Source of the DNA: Candidatus Allochristensenella caecavium
GTDB lineage: Bacteria > Bacillota > Clostridia > Christensenellales > QAND01
DNA: 64,000 bases
Assembly (NCBI GenBank): GCA_904397865.1
Contig: CAJFOS010000013.1
Span: 64,001-128,000 of the forward strand
Direction of reading: 5' to 3'
A program made the translations under genes and the position numbers. A model generated the notes under the pieces. That model saw only the letters and a program-made list of their open reading frames with translations. It had not been told where the DNA came from and made no database searches. This document shows, piece after piece, positions 45,201 through 54,029 of the stretch (positions are counted from its first letter, which is position 1; every line of letters begins with the position of its first letter).

Positions 45201-45505
45201 AATTCCATCGCCAGGTTCAAGCCAGTTTGGCCGCCCAGGGTAGGCAACAAACTATCCGGACGTTCTTTTTTGATGATGTTTTCCACCACATCCGCCACCA
45301 GCGGTTCGATATACACGATATCAGCGATATCGGTATCCGTCATGATGGTAGCAGGGTTGGAATTGACCAGCACGACTTCAATCCCTTCGCTGCGCAGCGC
45401 CTGACAGGCCTGCGTGCCGGCATAGTCAAATTCTGCAGCCTGGCCGATGACGATGGGGCCGCTACCAATGACCAATACTTTTTGAATGCTGTTGTCTCTA
45501 GGCAT
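42293..45505 (-). CDS. carB: Carbamoyl phosphate synthase, large subunit
   Basis: 1070 aa, full length. CarB makes carbamoyl phosphate from ammonia, bicarbonate and two ATP for pyrimidine and arginine synthesis. Two homologous synthetase halves are seen: [25 protein letters not shown] at the start and the matching [20 protein letters not shown] near residue 560. The C-terminal MGS-like allosteric domain starts near 935 ([19 protein letters not shown]) and includes VINTPTRG. It overlaps carA by 8 nt. Confidence 0.98.
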   Translation of the reverse strand: [1070 protein letters not shown]

Positions 45506-46601
45506 GGTGCACGCCCCCTTTCCGTTTTTTCATGTGTGCGATAAATTCATCAAACAAGTAGGCGGTATCCTGCGGCCCGGGTGAAGCTTCAGGGTGAAAT
45601 TGAACGGTAAACACATCCGCGTCCTTATAGCGAATGCCTTCGACGGTGCCGTCGTTGAGGTTCACATGGCTGAGTTCCATGCGGCTTTCGTCCAAGGTTT
45701 CTTTTAAGACGGCATAGCCGTGATTTTGCGAGGTGATATAGGTCACATCATGCGCCAAGTCCTTGACAGGGTGGTTGGCGCCACGGTGGCCGTATTTCAA
45801 TTTGCCGGTGTCTGCCCCGTTGGCAAGCGCCGTTAGCTGATGGCCCAGGCAGATGCCGAAAATGGGCCGCTGTCCCATCAAGTCCCGGATGGTTTGAATG
45901 GCAGTGATGCAGGTTTTAGGGTCGCCAGGGCCATTGGAAAGCATGATGCCGTCCGGGTTGATGGCAAGAATATCCGCTGCGCTGGCATTGGCCGGAAAAA
46001 CCGTCACTTCACAGCCGCGCTTGGTCAACGAACGGATGATATTGCGCTTCAGACCATAATCACACAGGGCAACGCGGAATTGGCATTCCCCCTGTGCCGG
46101 ATGCACTTCCCGTTCTTTTACGCACACCTGTTGGACGACGTCCCCCATGTCCCACGCCTGTAGCGTGGCTTGCAAATCGCCCCATTCAAAGGCGTCCGCC
46201 ACCACAATTTTGCCGCGCATGGTGCCTGCTTCTCGCAGAATTTTGGTCAGTGCGCGGGTATCGATACCGCATAGCCCCGTGATACCATAACGCAACAAAA
46301 AACCGTCCAGGGTTTCCGTACTGCGGAAATTTGACGGCTGGGTTTCGTTTTCACGAACAATAAATCCCCTGACATAGGGACGATTGGATTCATAATCTTC
46401 TGCATTGAGGCCATAATTGCCAATCAATGGATAAGTCATGCAGACAATCTGGCCTGCATAAGAAGGGTCGGTTAGGACTTCCTGATAACCGGTCATACCG
46501 GTATTAAAGACAACTTCGCCGATGGAATCCACCTGCGCACCAAAGGCTTGTCCTTCAAATACGGCGCCATTTTCCAGCGCCAACCAAGCTTTTTTCATCA
46601 T
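45498..46601 (-). CDS. carA: Carbamoyl phosphate synthase, small (glutaminase) subunit
   Basis: 367 aa. The N-terminal domain (LALENGAVFEGQAFGA, GMTGYQEVLTDPSYAGQIV) is followed by a class-I glutamine amidotransferase with the nucleophile Cys in FGICLGHQLTAL and the His-x-Glu of QFHPEASPGP. It releases ammonia from glutamine for CarB. An ATGATG start follows AAGGTGA. A TTGACA on the minus strand (complement of 46634-46639) may be part of its promoter. Confidence 0.97.
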   Translation of the reverse strand: MMKKAWLALENGAVFEGQAFGAQVDSIGEVVFNTGMTGYQEVLTDPSYAGQIVCMTYPLIGNYGLNAEDYESNRPYVRGFIVRENETQPSNFRSTETLDGFLLRYGITGLCGIDTRALTKILREAGTMRGKIVVADAFEWGDLQATLQAWDMGDVVQQVCVKEREVHPAQGECQFRVALCDYGLKRNIIRSLTKRGCEVTVFPANASAADILAINPDGIMLSNGPGDPKTCITAIQTIRDLMGQRPIFGICLGHQLTALANGADTGKLKYGHRGANHPVKDLAHDVTYITSQNHGYAVLKETLDESRMELSHVNLNDGTVEGIRYKDADVFTVQFHPEASPGPQDTAYLFDEFIAHMKKRKGGVHHA

Positions 46602-46695
46602 AGACTATCACCTTATCTATTAAAGCATATTCCTGTCAAAATTACTACCCTCATTCCACTGAAACCAGCAGGAATTAAACGGCCGGCGGTATGGA

Positions 46696-47442
46696 TTAGA
46701 CATAGATAATATCCACCCCGCCAAAAGCGACGAAACCGCGCAGGGAAATGGAAGCGACTGGAGAAGCGTCGGCGTTGCCATGGAAGCTGCACCCGCCGCA
46801 TACGCACGTCAAGCCATTGCGTTCCACACGCCACTGCCGCGGTATATAGACCTTTGTGCTGCCGAAGGAACAGCTAATATCGACGGAACAAGGTTGCTTG
46901 GCCGCTTGATAGCCCGTCAAATGCAACTGACACGCGCCGAACAAGACGGAAATATCAGCGCCGCTGAAGAGCGCTCCGCCGAAATGGCGTTCATCGCCGC
47001 TGAAAATCACGGAACTGCGGATAAAGCCATCGGCAGTGGATTCCGTCGGCCCCTGTGTGGCGGATGCGTATGTGCTCTGTTCTGTCGTTTGTGATGTGGA
47101 TTGCGGATTCTCGCCTTGGGCGGCATAGCGGGGCGCCGGGCGGCGCGCACATAAACAACCAATTCCAATGAGAATCAACGCACAAGGTCCCCAGATGCGA
47201 AAGCCGACCGGTGCCAGCACATGCAGGCGTATCAGCAGCCAATACGCACCGCCCGCTGTCAACAGCAGACCAACCGGCTCGATGCGGCGGGAGCGAACCA
47301 TGGAAAACAAGCCAAGCAAAATCAAAATGCCGGGCCAAATCCAGTCACGGTATGCATACAGATGGATAATGTTCAACCCATCCAATAGTGCCAGCCCGCC
47401 AATAAGAATGAAAAACAGCCCCCACCAGCCCGAACGTTTCAT
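46696..47442 (-). CDS. LiaF-like membrane protein (cell-wall stress response family)
   Basis: 248 aa from the ATG at 47442 (AAGAAGG upstream). The N-terminal third has about four membrane helices (GLFFILIGGLALLDGL, WIWPGILILLGLFSMV, a pair near 65-110). A Ser/Thr/Gln linker (about 120-145) leads to a C-terminal beta domain with RSSVIFSGDERHFGGALFSGADISVLFGACQLHL and GFVAFGGVDIIYV, the pattern of LiaF/YvqF C-terminal domains. No LiaSR-type two-component genes are adjacent. Role in sensing envelope stress is family inference. Confidence 0.8.
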   Translation of the reverse strand: MKRSGWWGLFFILIGGLALLDGLNIIHLYAYRDWIWPGILILLGLFSMVRSRRIEPVGLLLTAGGAYWLLIRLHVLAPVGFRIWGPCALILIGIGCLCARRPAPRYAAQGENPQSTSQTTEQSTYASATQGPTESTADGFIRSSVIFSGDERHFGGALFSGADISVLFGACQLHLTGYQAAKQPCSVDISCSFGSTKVYIPRQWRVERNGLTCVCGGCSFHGNADASPVASISLRGFVAFGGVDIIYV

Positions 47443-47565
47443 AAAAAAATCGCCTTCTTTCCATGGTTCTGCGTCCAATCTTTGCCGCCCAGTGTATCAC
47501 AGATGCAGACAATTTGCACGCATGAAATACGGAGATAAAGAATTGGTAAAGACAGTAAAAAAAGG

Positions 47566-47594
47566 TTGCGAGAGAAAAGTATGAAAAGTATAAT
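47566..47594 (+). promoter_or_regulatory. Promoter of the AbrB-ABC exporter operon
   Basis: TTGCGA (47566-47571), exact 17-nt spacer, TATAAT (47589-47594), 36 nt before the GTG start. Confidence 0.75.
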
Positions 47595-47629
47595 AAATCA
47601 TACCAAAAAACAAAGGGAAGTGAAGTTAC

Positions 47630-47854
47630 GTGACGAACCTGCCAGGGAGATATGCGTGGACTGCAAAAGTAGGGGAGAAAGGACAGATTGTTATCCCCAA
47701 GGAGGCTAGGGAACGGTTTGATATTCATCCGGGCGATACCGTATTGTTACTGGGGGATATCGAACGGGGCATTGCCATTGTGCGCAACGACCAGTTTATG
47801 CAGTTTGCGCAGGCGGTGCTGGCAGCACAGACGCCACAGAAAGAGGAACCATGA
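47630..47854 (+). CDS. AbrB/SpoVT-type DNA-binding regulator
   Basis: 74 aa with a GTG start at 47630 (AAGGGAAG upstream). The swapped-hairpin domain is clear: AKVGEKGQIVIPKEARERFDIHPGDTVLLLGD. The rest is a short helical tail. It overlaps the ABC ATPase gene by 4 nt, so it most likely autoregulates the exporter operon. Confidence 0.9.
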   Translation: MTNLPGRYAWTAKVGEKGQIVIPKEARERFDIHPGDTVLLLGDIERGIAIVRNDQFMQFAQAVLAAQTPQKEEP

Positions 47855-48585
47855 ATGCGATTGTGATGGACAATTTAACCAAGTGTTTTGCAAACCGTAC
47901 GGCAGTGAATCATCTTTCGCTCACCATCGGGCAGGGGGAAATATTTGCCCTGTTAGGCCAAAATGGCGCTGGAAAGACGACGACGATTCGCATGTTGTGC
48001 GGCCTGCTGCGCCCAAGCGAAGGCGACGCCATACTGATGGGGCATAGCGTCAGCCGCGAACCCGAGGCTGTTAAACAGGTCATCAATCTATCACCGCAGG
48101 AGACCGCTGTCGCTCCTAAACTGTCGGTCCAGGAAAACCTGGAACTGATAGCGCGCCTGTATGGAGCCAGCCGCATGCAGGCGCGGCAGAAGGCAGAGCA
48201 TCTGCTGCATGCGTTTCATCTGCAGGACCGTGCGCAGGAAAAGGCAAAGACGCTTTCCGGCGGCATGCAGCGCAGACTCAGCATTGCTATGGCGCTGATT
48301 TCCGACCCTGCGGTTTTGTTTTTGGACGAACCGACCCTCGGGCTGGATGTCCGCGCTCGGCGGGACCTGTGGAAGCAGATTGAACAGTTGAAAGGACACA
48401 TGACCGTTATCCTCACTACGCACTATTTGGAGGAGGCGGAAGCGCTGGCCGACCGCATCGCCATTGTGGACCGTGGCGTGCTGCAGACCGTTGGCACGGC
48501 AGAACAAATCAAGCGTGAGACAGGGACGGATTCACTGGAGGAAGCGTTTCTGCGCTTAACGGAGCGGGAGGAGCCAGAACAATGA
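47851..48585 (+). CDS. ABC-2 type exporter, ATP-binding protein
   Basis: 244 aa. Walker A is GQNGAGKTTT, signature LSGGMQRRLSIAMAL, Walker B VLFLDEPTLGLD, and switch His in LTTHYLEEAE. The family (drug or lipid exporters of the DrrA/CcmA type) pairs with an ABC-2 permease, here encoded with a 4-nt overlap. Substrate unknown. Confidence 0.93.
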   Translation: MNAIVMDNLTKCFANRTAVNHLSLTIGQGEIFALLGQNGAGKTTTIRMLCGLLRPSEGDAILMGHSVSREPEAVKQVINLSPQETAVAPKLSVQENLELIARLYGASRMQARQKAEHLLHAFHLQDRAQEKAKTLSGGMQRRLSIAMALISDPAVLFLDEPTLGLDVRARRDLWKQIEQLKGHMTVILTTHYLEEAEALADRIAIVDRGVLQTVGTAEQIKRETGTDSLEEAFLRLTEREEPEQ

Positions 48586-49319
48586 GAATGTGGGCATTTT
48601 CTTTACGAAATGGAAAGGAAATCGTACGCGACCCGCTCAGCCTGGTGTTTGGCGTTGGTTTTCCGGTGGTGCTGATTGGCCTGTTTTCCTGGATGCAACG
48701 CAGCATTGCCGGCATGCCGGCCGATACGTTTGGCATAGAGAACTTTGCGCCAGGAATGGCGGTATTTGGATTATCATTTCTGTCTCTATTCCTGGGGATG
48801 CTGCTTGCCAATGACCAGCAGAGCGCGTTTTTGACACGCCTGTTTGCTTCGCCTATGCAGGGAATGGATTACATTGGTGGATATACGGTGGCACTCCTGC
48901 CGGTCGCGCTTATGCAAAGCGCGGTGTGCTTTTTGTTTGCAGTGCTGCTCGGGTTTCCGCTGCGCATCAGCCTGCTTTGGGTATTTGTAGTAATGGTGCC
49001 GGTGGCCTTGTTGTTTATTGCATGCGGCCTGTTGCTTGGCGGGTTGCTCAGCAGCAACCAGGTGGGAGGGGTCGCGTCGATTTTGGTCAACGTTGCGGCC
49101 TTGCTGAGCGGAACATGGTTCAGCCTGGATTTGATAGGAGGTACATTTGCGACTATATGCCGCTGGCTTCCGTTTTCACATGCAGTGGATGCGGTTAAAC
49201 TGGCGGCGGGCGGAGAGATAGGTGCTGTACTGCCGCATGTGCTGTGGGTGCTTGGCTATGCCGCAGTGCTATATGTTGCCGCGATTGCGGTATTCAAACG
49301 GCGTATGAAACAATCATGA
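48582..49319 (+). CDS. ABC-2 type exporter, permease
   Basis: 245 aa with about six membrane helices, including FGVGFPVVLIGLFSWM, AVFGLSFLSLFLGMLLA, ALLPVALMQSAVCFLFAVLLG and VPVALLFIACGLLLGGLLSSNQVGG. DrrB/ABC-2 family layout with the short cytoplasmic N-terminus SLRNGKEIVRDPLSL. The last codons lie inside a 23-bp inverted repeat. Confidence 0.9.
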   Translation: MRMWAFSLRNGKEIVRDPLSLVFGVGFPVVLIGLFSWMQRSIAGMPADTFGIENFAPGMAVFGLSFLSLFLGMLLANDQQSAFLTRLFASPMQGMDYIGGYTVALLPVALMQSAVCFLFAVLLGFPLRISLLWVFVVMVPVALLFIACGLLLGGLLSSNQVGGVASILVNVAALLSGTWFSLDLIGGTFATICRWLPFSHAVDAVKLAAGGEIGAVLPHVLWVLGYAAVLYVAAIAVFKRRMKQS

Positions 49320-49360
49320 ATAAAGCGCAGGATATCAATCCTGCGCTTTATTCATGATTG
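49311..49360. terminator. Long perfect hairpin, bidirectional terminator
   Basis: Arms 49311-49333 and 49338-49360 are exact reverse complements over 23 bp around an ATCA loop. It overlaps the last three codons and stop of the permease gene and ends 5 nt before the dapL stop on the opposite strand. T-runs are weak, so the strong stem probably carries the function. Confidence 0.8.
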
Positions 49361-49365
49361 AACGC

Positions 49366-50556
49366 TTAGAACGCTTTGGCAATACGGGACAAGGCCTCCT
49401 TGGTTTTTTCGCGGTCGCCAAAGGCGGTCAAACGAAAATAACCTTCCCCCTGCGCACCAAATCCGGCGCCCGGCGTGCCGACGACCCCTGTTTTTTCCAG
49501 CAAATCCTGGAAGAACTGCCAGCTGTCCCCACCTGGGCACTGCATCCAGATATACGGCGCATTGACACCTCCATATACGGTAAAACCTGCTTGTTGCAGC
49601 CCTTGGCGAATCAGGCGCGCATTTTCCTGATAATAAGCAATTTGCGCACGGATTTCTTTCTGCCCTGCAGGCGTATATACAGCTTCGGCTGCGCGCTGGA
49701 TGATATAGGGGACACCATTGAATTTGGTGCACTGCCGCCGCAGCCAAAGCGCCTGCAGCGATACGGTTGAACCGTCTTGGTTTGTGGCGATCAGCTCCTT
49801 GGGAACGACCGCATACGCACAGCGGGTTCCGGTGAATCCGGCGGTTTTGGAAAAGCTGCGGAATTCAACAGCGCATGTCCGTGCGCCTTCTATCTCAAAG
49901 ATGCTGTGTGGAACGTCCGCTTCGGTAATGTAAGCTTCGTAGGCGCTGTCAAAAAGAAGAAGCGCATGGTGTTCGTTGGCATAAGCCACCCACTGCGCAA
50001 GCTGTGCACGTGTCATGGCGGTGCCAGTGGGGTTATTGGGGGAACAGAGATAAATCATATCTGCATGAAAATCCGGCACGCAGGGTACAAAGCCGTTCTG
50101 TGCCGAACAGGGCAAAAAGCGGATGGTACGCCCCGCCATTCGATTGCTGTCCAAATACACGGGATACACGGGGTCTGTGATGGCAACAACATTATCCGTA
50201 TCCAGAATATCTGCAAAATTTCCCACATCGGTCTTGGCTCCGTCGCTGACAAAGATTGCATCTTCTTCCATGGCGATGCCGTGTGCGCGGTAATCGTGTT
50301 CAGCGATGGCATGCCGCAAGAACGCATATCCCTGTTCCGGCCCATAGCCGCGGAAGGTGTCCGCACAGCCCATTTCATCGACGGCGCGATGCATGGCGGC
50401 AATGACGGACGGCGCCAGCGGCTGTGTTACATCGCCAATGCCTAACCGAATGATGGAACGGTCGGGATGGGCTTGCGTAAATGCAGCTACGCGCTTAGCG
50501 ATGTCGGAAAATAGATAGTTCTCCTCGAGTAAACGAAAATGTGCATTGGCTTTCAT
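49366..50556 (-). CDS. dapL: LL-diaminopimelate aminotransferase
   Basis: 396 aa. DapL converts tetrahydrodipicolinate directly to LL-diaminopimelate, with glutamate and PLP, bypassing the acyl routes. Signatures: [60 protein letters not shown], and the PLP lysine region [15 protein letters not shown]. It overlaps dapF (ATGA), so the two consecutive steps of the pathway are coupled. Confidence 0.96.
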   Translation of the reverse strand: MKANAHFRLLEENYLFSDIAKRVAAFTQAHPDRSIIRLGIGDVTQPLAPSVIAAMHRAVDEMGCADTFRGYGPEQGYAFLRHAIAEHDYRAHGIAMEEDAIFVSDGAKTDVGNFADILDTDNVVAITDPVYPVYLDSNRMAGRTIRFLPCSAQNGFVPCVPDFHADMIYLCSPNNPTGTAMTRAQLAQWVAYANEHHALLLFDSAYEAYITEADVPHSIFEIEGARTCAVEFRSFSKTAGFTGTRCAYAVVPKELIATNQDGSTVSLQALWLRRQCTKFNGVPYIIQRAAEAVYTPAGQKEIRAQIAYYQENARLIRQGLQQAGFTVYGGVNAPYIWMQCPGGDSWQFFQDLLEKTGVVGTPGAGFGAQGEGYFRLTAFGDREKTKEALSRIAKAF

Positions 50557-51413
50557 GCTTCTTCCTCCACTTCTACAGTTCCTTCAAATGCGATGGCGGC
50601 TGGGCCCTGCATCCACACGGTCTGTTCATCCCATAGGATGCACAGCGTCCCGCCGCGCAGGTCTACGGTGATGGGTAAGCCGCGGTCTGCGTATCCACAC
50701 AGCACGCTGGCGACCGCGACGGCACATGCGCCCGTGCCACAGGCCATGGTTTCGCCGCTGCCGCGTTCCCAGACACGCATGCGCAGATGGTTCTGTGCCA
50801 CCACTTCCACAAATTCTGTATTGACCTGTTCCGGAAAGGCAGGGTGTTTTTCAAAGGCAGGCCCGATTTTCGGCAGGTTCAGCGCATCGATGCCGTTCAT
50901 AAACAGCACCATATGTGGATTGCCCATGGAAACACAGGTTGCTTGATAAGATTGCCCAGCTACGCAAATCGGCACACGCACCGCGCGCTCTCCGTCAAAA
51001 CGGAACGGAATTTGGGCAGGGGTCAAAATCGGTGCGCCCATATCCACGCGCACTTGCATGACGCGCCCCTGCTGCACGGTCAGGTAAAGCGTTTTGACGC
51101 CGGATTCCGTTTGGATGTGCAGAATGTCCTTACGGCAGATGCCTTTTTCATAGACATATTTGCCAACGCAGCGGATGCCGTTGCCGCACATCTTTCCCTC
51201 CGACCCATCGGCATTGAAAATGCGCATGCGGGCGTCTGCACCGCAATCTGAGGGAAGGACAAGGATGATGCCGTCGCCACCGATGCTCCGATGCCGGTCA
51301 CTCAAGCGCACAGCCAGTGCCTGTGGGGCGGGGATGGCCTGTGTAAAGCCGTTGATGTAGATGTAATCGTTGCCGATTCCATGCATCTTGGTAAAGGATA
51401 GTTGCAAATTCAT
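50553..51413 (-). CDS. dapF: Diaminopimelate epimerase
   Basis: 286 aa from the ATG at 51413, directly after AGGAGGCG; the upstream in-frame start lacks a site. It converts LL- to meso-diaminopimelate. The two catalytic cysteines are visible in [11 protein letters not shown] and [13 protein letters not shown]. The start [15 protein letters not shown] is standard. First gene of the dapF-dapL unit. Confidence 0.96.
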   Translation of the reverse strand: MNLQLSFTKMHGIGNDYIYINGFTQAIPAPQALAVRLSDRHRSIGGDGIILVLPSDCGADARMRIFNADGSEGKMCGNGIRCVGKYVYEKGICRKDILHIQTESGVKTLYLTVQQGRVMQVRVDMGAPILTPAQIPFRFDGERAVRVPICVAGQSYQATCVSMGNPHMVLFMNGIDALNLPKIGPAFEKHPAFPEQVNTEFVEVVAQNHLRMRVWERGSGETMACGTGACAVAVASVLCGYADRGLPITVDLRGGTLCILWDEQTVWMQGPAAIAFEGTVEVEEEA

Positions 51414-51442
51414 CGCCTCCTGAAATGATAAATGGAAAAAAG

Positions 51443-51505
51443 AAAAAGGGCGCAAAAAAGCAGGGACATCTCAGACGCCTTTGTCTGCTTTTCTGCAGCC
51501 CTTTC
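51443..51505 (-). terminator. Large hairpin between glnA and dapF
   Basis: On the minus strand AAAGGGCTGCAGAAAAGCAG pairs, with two interior mismatches, to CTGCTTTTTTGCGCCCTTT and runs into TTTTCTTTTTT. The 25-nt apical part can form extra pairs. It terminates glnA transcripts or attenuates dapF. Confidence 0.8.
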
Positions 51506-51538
51506 AGGTTGCAACGTTTATTGGATAGGAAACGGCAA

Positions 51539-52870
51539 TCAGTACTGTGCTAAATACCGGTCAATTTCCCATTGATGAACACGGGTGCGGTAATGCTCCC
51601 ATTCCATTGCCTTGGCGGTTACAAATTTTTCAAATACATGTTCGCCCAACGCTTGACGAATCAGCGGGTCGTTCTGCATTGCTTCGACCGCTTCCATCAG
51701 CGAGCCCGGCAAATCGGTCACGCCGCTGGCAATGCGTTCCGCTTCGGTCATGTCGTAGATATTGGCATCCACCGAAGGCGGTGGCGTCATCTGTTTTTCG
51801 ATGCCGTCCAGCCCGGCGGTCAACACCGCTGCCAGCACGAGATACGGGTTGCAGGATGGGTCGGGGTTGCGCAGTTCGACGCGTGTGCTGTTGCCACGGG
51901 CCGAAGGAATACGAATCAGGGGGCTACGGTTCTGCGCGCTCCACGCTACATACACGGGCGCTTCATAACCGGGCACCAACCGTTTATAAGAATTGACCAG
52001 CGGATTAGTCAGCGCCGTCATTCCTTTGACATGCGCCAGCACGCCGGCAATAAATTGGTATGCTGTTTGGGAAAGCCCCAATTCGTTTTCCGGGTCATAG
52101 AAGGCATTTTTGCCGTCTTTGAACAAGGACATGTTGACGTGCATCCCGCTGCCGGCAATGCCAAAGACGGGCTTGGGCATGAACGTGGCGTGCAGGCCGT
52201 GCCGCTTGGCAATGGTCTTGACGGCCAGTTTGAACGTCATGATATTGTCCGCCGCTTTCAAAGCTTCTGCGTATTTGAAATCAATTTCGTGTTGGCCAGG
52301 CGCCACTTCATGATGAGAAGCTTCGATTTCAAATCCAAGGTCTTCCAGTGCCAGGCACATGTCGCGCCGTGCGTTTTCGCCCAAATCCACCGGCCCCAGG
52401 TCAAAATATCCAGCGGAATCGTGGGTTTTGGTAGTCGGTTTCCCCTCCTCATCCGTATGGAAGAGGAAGAATTCGCATTCCGGTCCCACATTGAATGAAT
52501 AGCCCATGGATTTCGCGCGGTCCAATGCACGAATCAGCACATTGCGCGGGTCGCCGGCAAAGGGCGTGCCATCCGGCCGGTACACATTACAGATGATGCG
52601 CGCTACCCGATTGTGTTCAGGGTGCCAGGGATAGATATCAAACGTATCGATATCCGGATGCAGACGCATATCGGATTCTTCAATGCGGACAAACCCTTCA
52701 ATGGACGAACCGTCAAACATGCATTCGTTGGACAGTGCTTTTTCCAGTTGTTTATCCGTAATCGCAACATTTTTCAGCGAACCCAGAATATCGGTAAATT
52801 GCAGGCGGATGAACTTGACATCGTGTTCACGCACCAGGCTCATGATATCCTGCTTGGTGTATTTGCCCAT
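51539..52870 (-). CDS. glnA: Glutamine synthetase, type I
   Basis: 443 aa, the GSI-alpha length. It joins ammonia and glutamate with ATP. Signatures: [18 protein letters not shown], the ATP/glutamate site with [41 protein letters not shown] and [14 protein letters not shown]. The adenylylation loop region of GSI-beta enzymes is absent, so control is more likely by feedback and regulators such as GlnR. Its minus-strand promoter is near consensus. Confidence 0.97.
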   Translation of the reverse strand: MGKYTKQDIMSLVREHDVKFIRLQFTDILGSLKNVAITDKQLEKALSNECMFDGSSIEGFVRIEESDMRLHPDIDTFDIYPWHPEHNRVARIICNVYRPDGTPFAGDPRNVLIRALDRAKSMGYSFNVGPECEFFLFHTDEEGKPTTKTHDSAGYFDLGPVDLGENARRDMCLALEDLGFEIEASHHEVAPGQHEIDFKYAEALKAADNIMTFKLAVKTIAKRHGLHATFMPKPVFGIAGSGMHVNMSLFKDGKNAFYDPENELGLSQTAYQFIAGVLAHVKGMTALTNPLVNSYKRLVPGYEAPVYVAWSAQNRSPLIRIPSARGNSTRVELRNPDPSCNPYLVLAAVLTAGLDGIEKQMTPPPSVDANIYDMTEAERIASGVTDLPGSLMEAVEAMQNDPLIRQALGEHVFEKFVTAKAMEWEHYRTRVHQWEIDRYLAQY

Positions 52871-52955
52871 TCAAATAGCCTCCGGTAAAACAAAAATAAC
52901 GACAGCGTACAGACAGGGGCCTCCTGTGCATAACACCATCGTTTTCATCCCAATT

Positions 52956-52984
52956 AGCATAGCAGAAGATGCGGCGCATGTCAA
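52956..52984 (-). promoter_or_regulatory. Promoter of glnA
   Basis: Minus strand TTGACA (complement of 52979-52984), exact 17-nt spacer, TATGCT (complement of 52956-52961). A leader of about 75-80 nt follows, ending in CCGGAGG before the ATG. No clear GlnR box seen. Confidence 0.78.
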
Positions 52985-53066
52985 CGCGCATTGCCCTCGC
53001 CCAGCTGCCATGATGATGAAAGCACGGATGGCGGTACGGAATCTATCCTGTAGTATAAGCGAAACA

Positions 53067-53107
53067 GAGCGCCTTACGCAAGAAGCATCTTGCGCAAAAC
53101 GCCCTGT
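53067..53107 (-). terminator. Hairpin after the deacetylase gene
   Basis: AGGGCG..TTGCGCAAGA and TCTTGCG..GGCGCTCT pair over most of about 18 positions with a short loop. No strong T-run follows, so termination is likely but not sure. Confidence 0.5.
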
Positions 53108-53122
53108 TTATCAAGAAAAATG

Positions 53123-53920
53123 TCAGCAGAGTGCATCGAGGGAACGAAATGTATAACCTTCGTTTTTCCATTTGGTCAGCAGTTCATCCAAAATTTCTGC
53201 GTTGGTTTGCGAAGTGCTGTGGAGCAGGAGAATACAGCCGTTGTGCATGCGCGGATACAGTTTATCAAAAGCGGCCTGATGCGTCGGCTGTTTGTTTACA
53301 TCCCAGTCTGCATAAGCCAGGCTCCAGAAAATTGTTTTATAACCCAGGGCCTTGGCAAATTGCAGATTCTGTTCACTGAACCGACCTGCCGGAGGCCGAT
53401 AGAACTTCTGCATGGGTTTGCCCGTCGCCTGTTCGACCAGGGCAGCCAAGCCGTCGAGTTCTTCGGCAAAAGCCGTCTGGTCAGTGATTTTGGACATATC
53501 CGGATGGGTCATTGTATGGTTGCCGACGATATGCCCCTCATCGCTCATACGCTTGACCAGTTCCGGATTATCCTTGACGTAGTTGGATACAACGAAAAAC
53601 GCCGCGGGGACCTCCTGCTTTTTTAGCACATCCAGAATGGCGGCCGTGTGCCCGTTTTCATAACCGGCATCAAAAGTCAGATAGATGACCTTCTCCTCCG
53701 TGTTGCCGACAAAATATGCATCGAATTGCTTCAAATAGTCCGCATCACAATTGCCGCGCGGCTGTGTGCCGGCCTCCCCAAAACCAAGTCCCCAGTCGGT
53801 CACCGGTGCGGCGCTGACGGCCGTGATGATGTTTTTACCCAGCAAAGCCAACTGCCAAATCAGCGCGCCACAAAGCAAAATGGTCGCGGCGATGGCGTAG
53901 GTGGCTCTTTTTTTCCACAT
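53123..53920 (-). CDS. pdaA: PdaA-type polysaccharide deacetylase
   Basis: 265 aa from the ATG at 53920, after GAGGGGGG; the longer frame to 54070 overlaps the divergent gene. An N-terminal membrane anchor (about 6-25) is followed by a NodB domain: LTFDAGYENGHT, HTMTHPDMS (metal-binding His), RPPAGRFSE and LLLHSTSQT. TFDxGYENG is characteristic of PdaA, the N-acetylmuramic acid deacetylase that makes muramic delta-lactam in spore cortex. That supports a spore-forming host. Confidence 0.92.
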   Translation of the reverse strand: MWKKRATYAIAATILLCGALIWQLALLGKNIITAVSAAPVTDWGLGFGEAGTQPRGNCDADYLKQFDAYFVGNTEEKVIYLTFDAGYENGHTAAILDVLKKQEVPAAFFVVSNYVKDNPELVKRMSDEGHIVGNHTMTHPDMSKITDQTAFAEELDGLAALVEQATGKPMQKFYRPPAGRFSEQNLQFAKALGYKTIFWSLAYADWDVNKQPTHQAAFDKLYPRMHNGCILLLHSTSQTNAEILDELLTKWKNEGYTFRSLDALC

Positions 53921-53971
53921 GTGCTTTCCCCCCTCTGCTTCCATTGTATGGGCGAGGTGGAAGAGTATGCC

Positions 53972-54000
53972 TTGTATAAGCAGGCGCACGATGGCATAAT
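53972..54000 (+). promoter_or_regulatory. Promoter of the chromate-type transporter genes
   Basis: TTGTAT (53972-53977), exact 17-nt spacer, CATAAT (53995-54000), in the divergent region with pdaA. Confidence 0.65.
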
Positions 54001-54029
54001 GACCATAGACCGAAAAAGGGGGACGGAAT

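Noticed and set aside
51414-51538. Lysine riboswitch before dapF
   Set aside because: The gap is too short and lacks the five-helix core; a simple hairpin with T-runs explains it.
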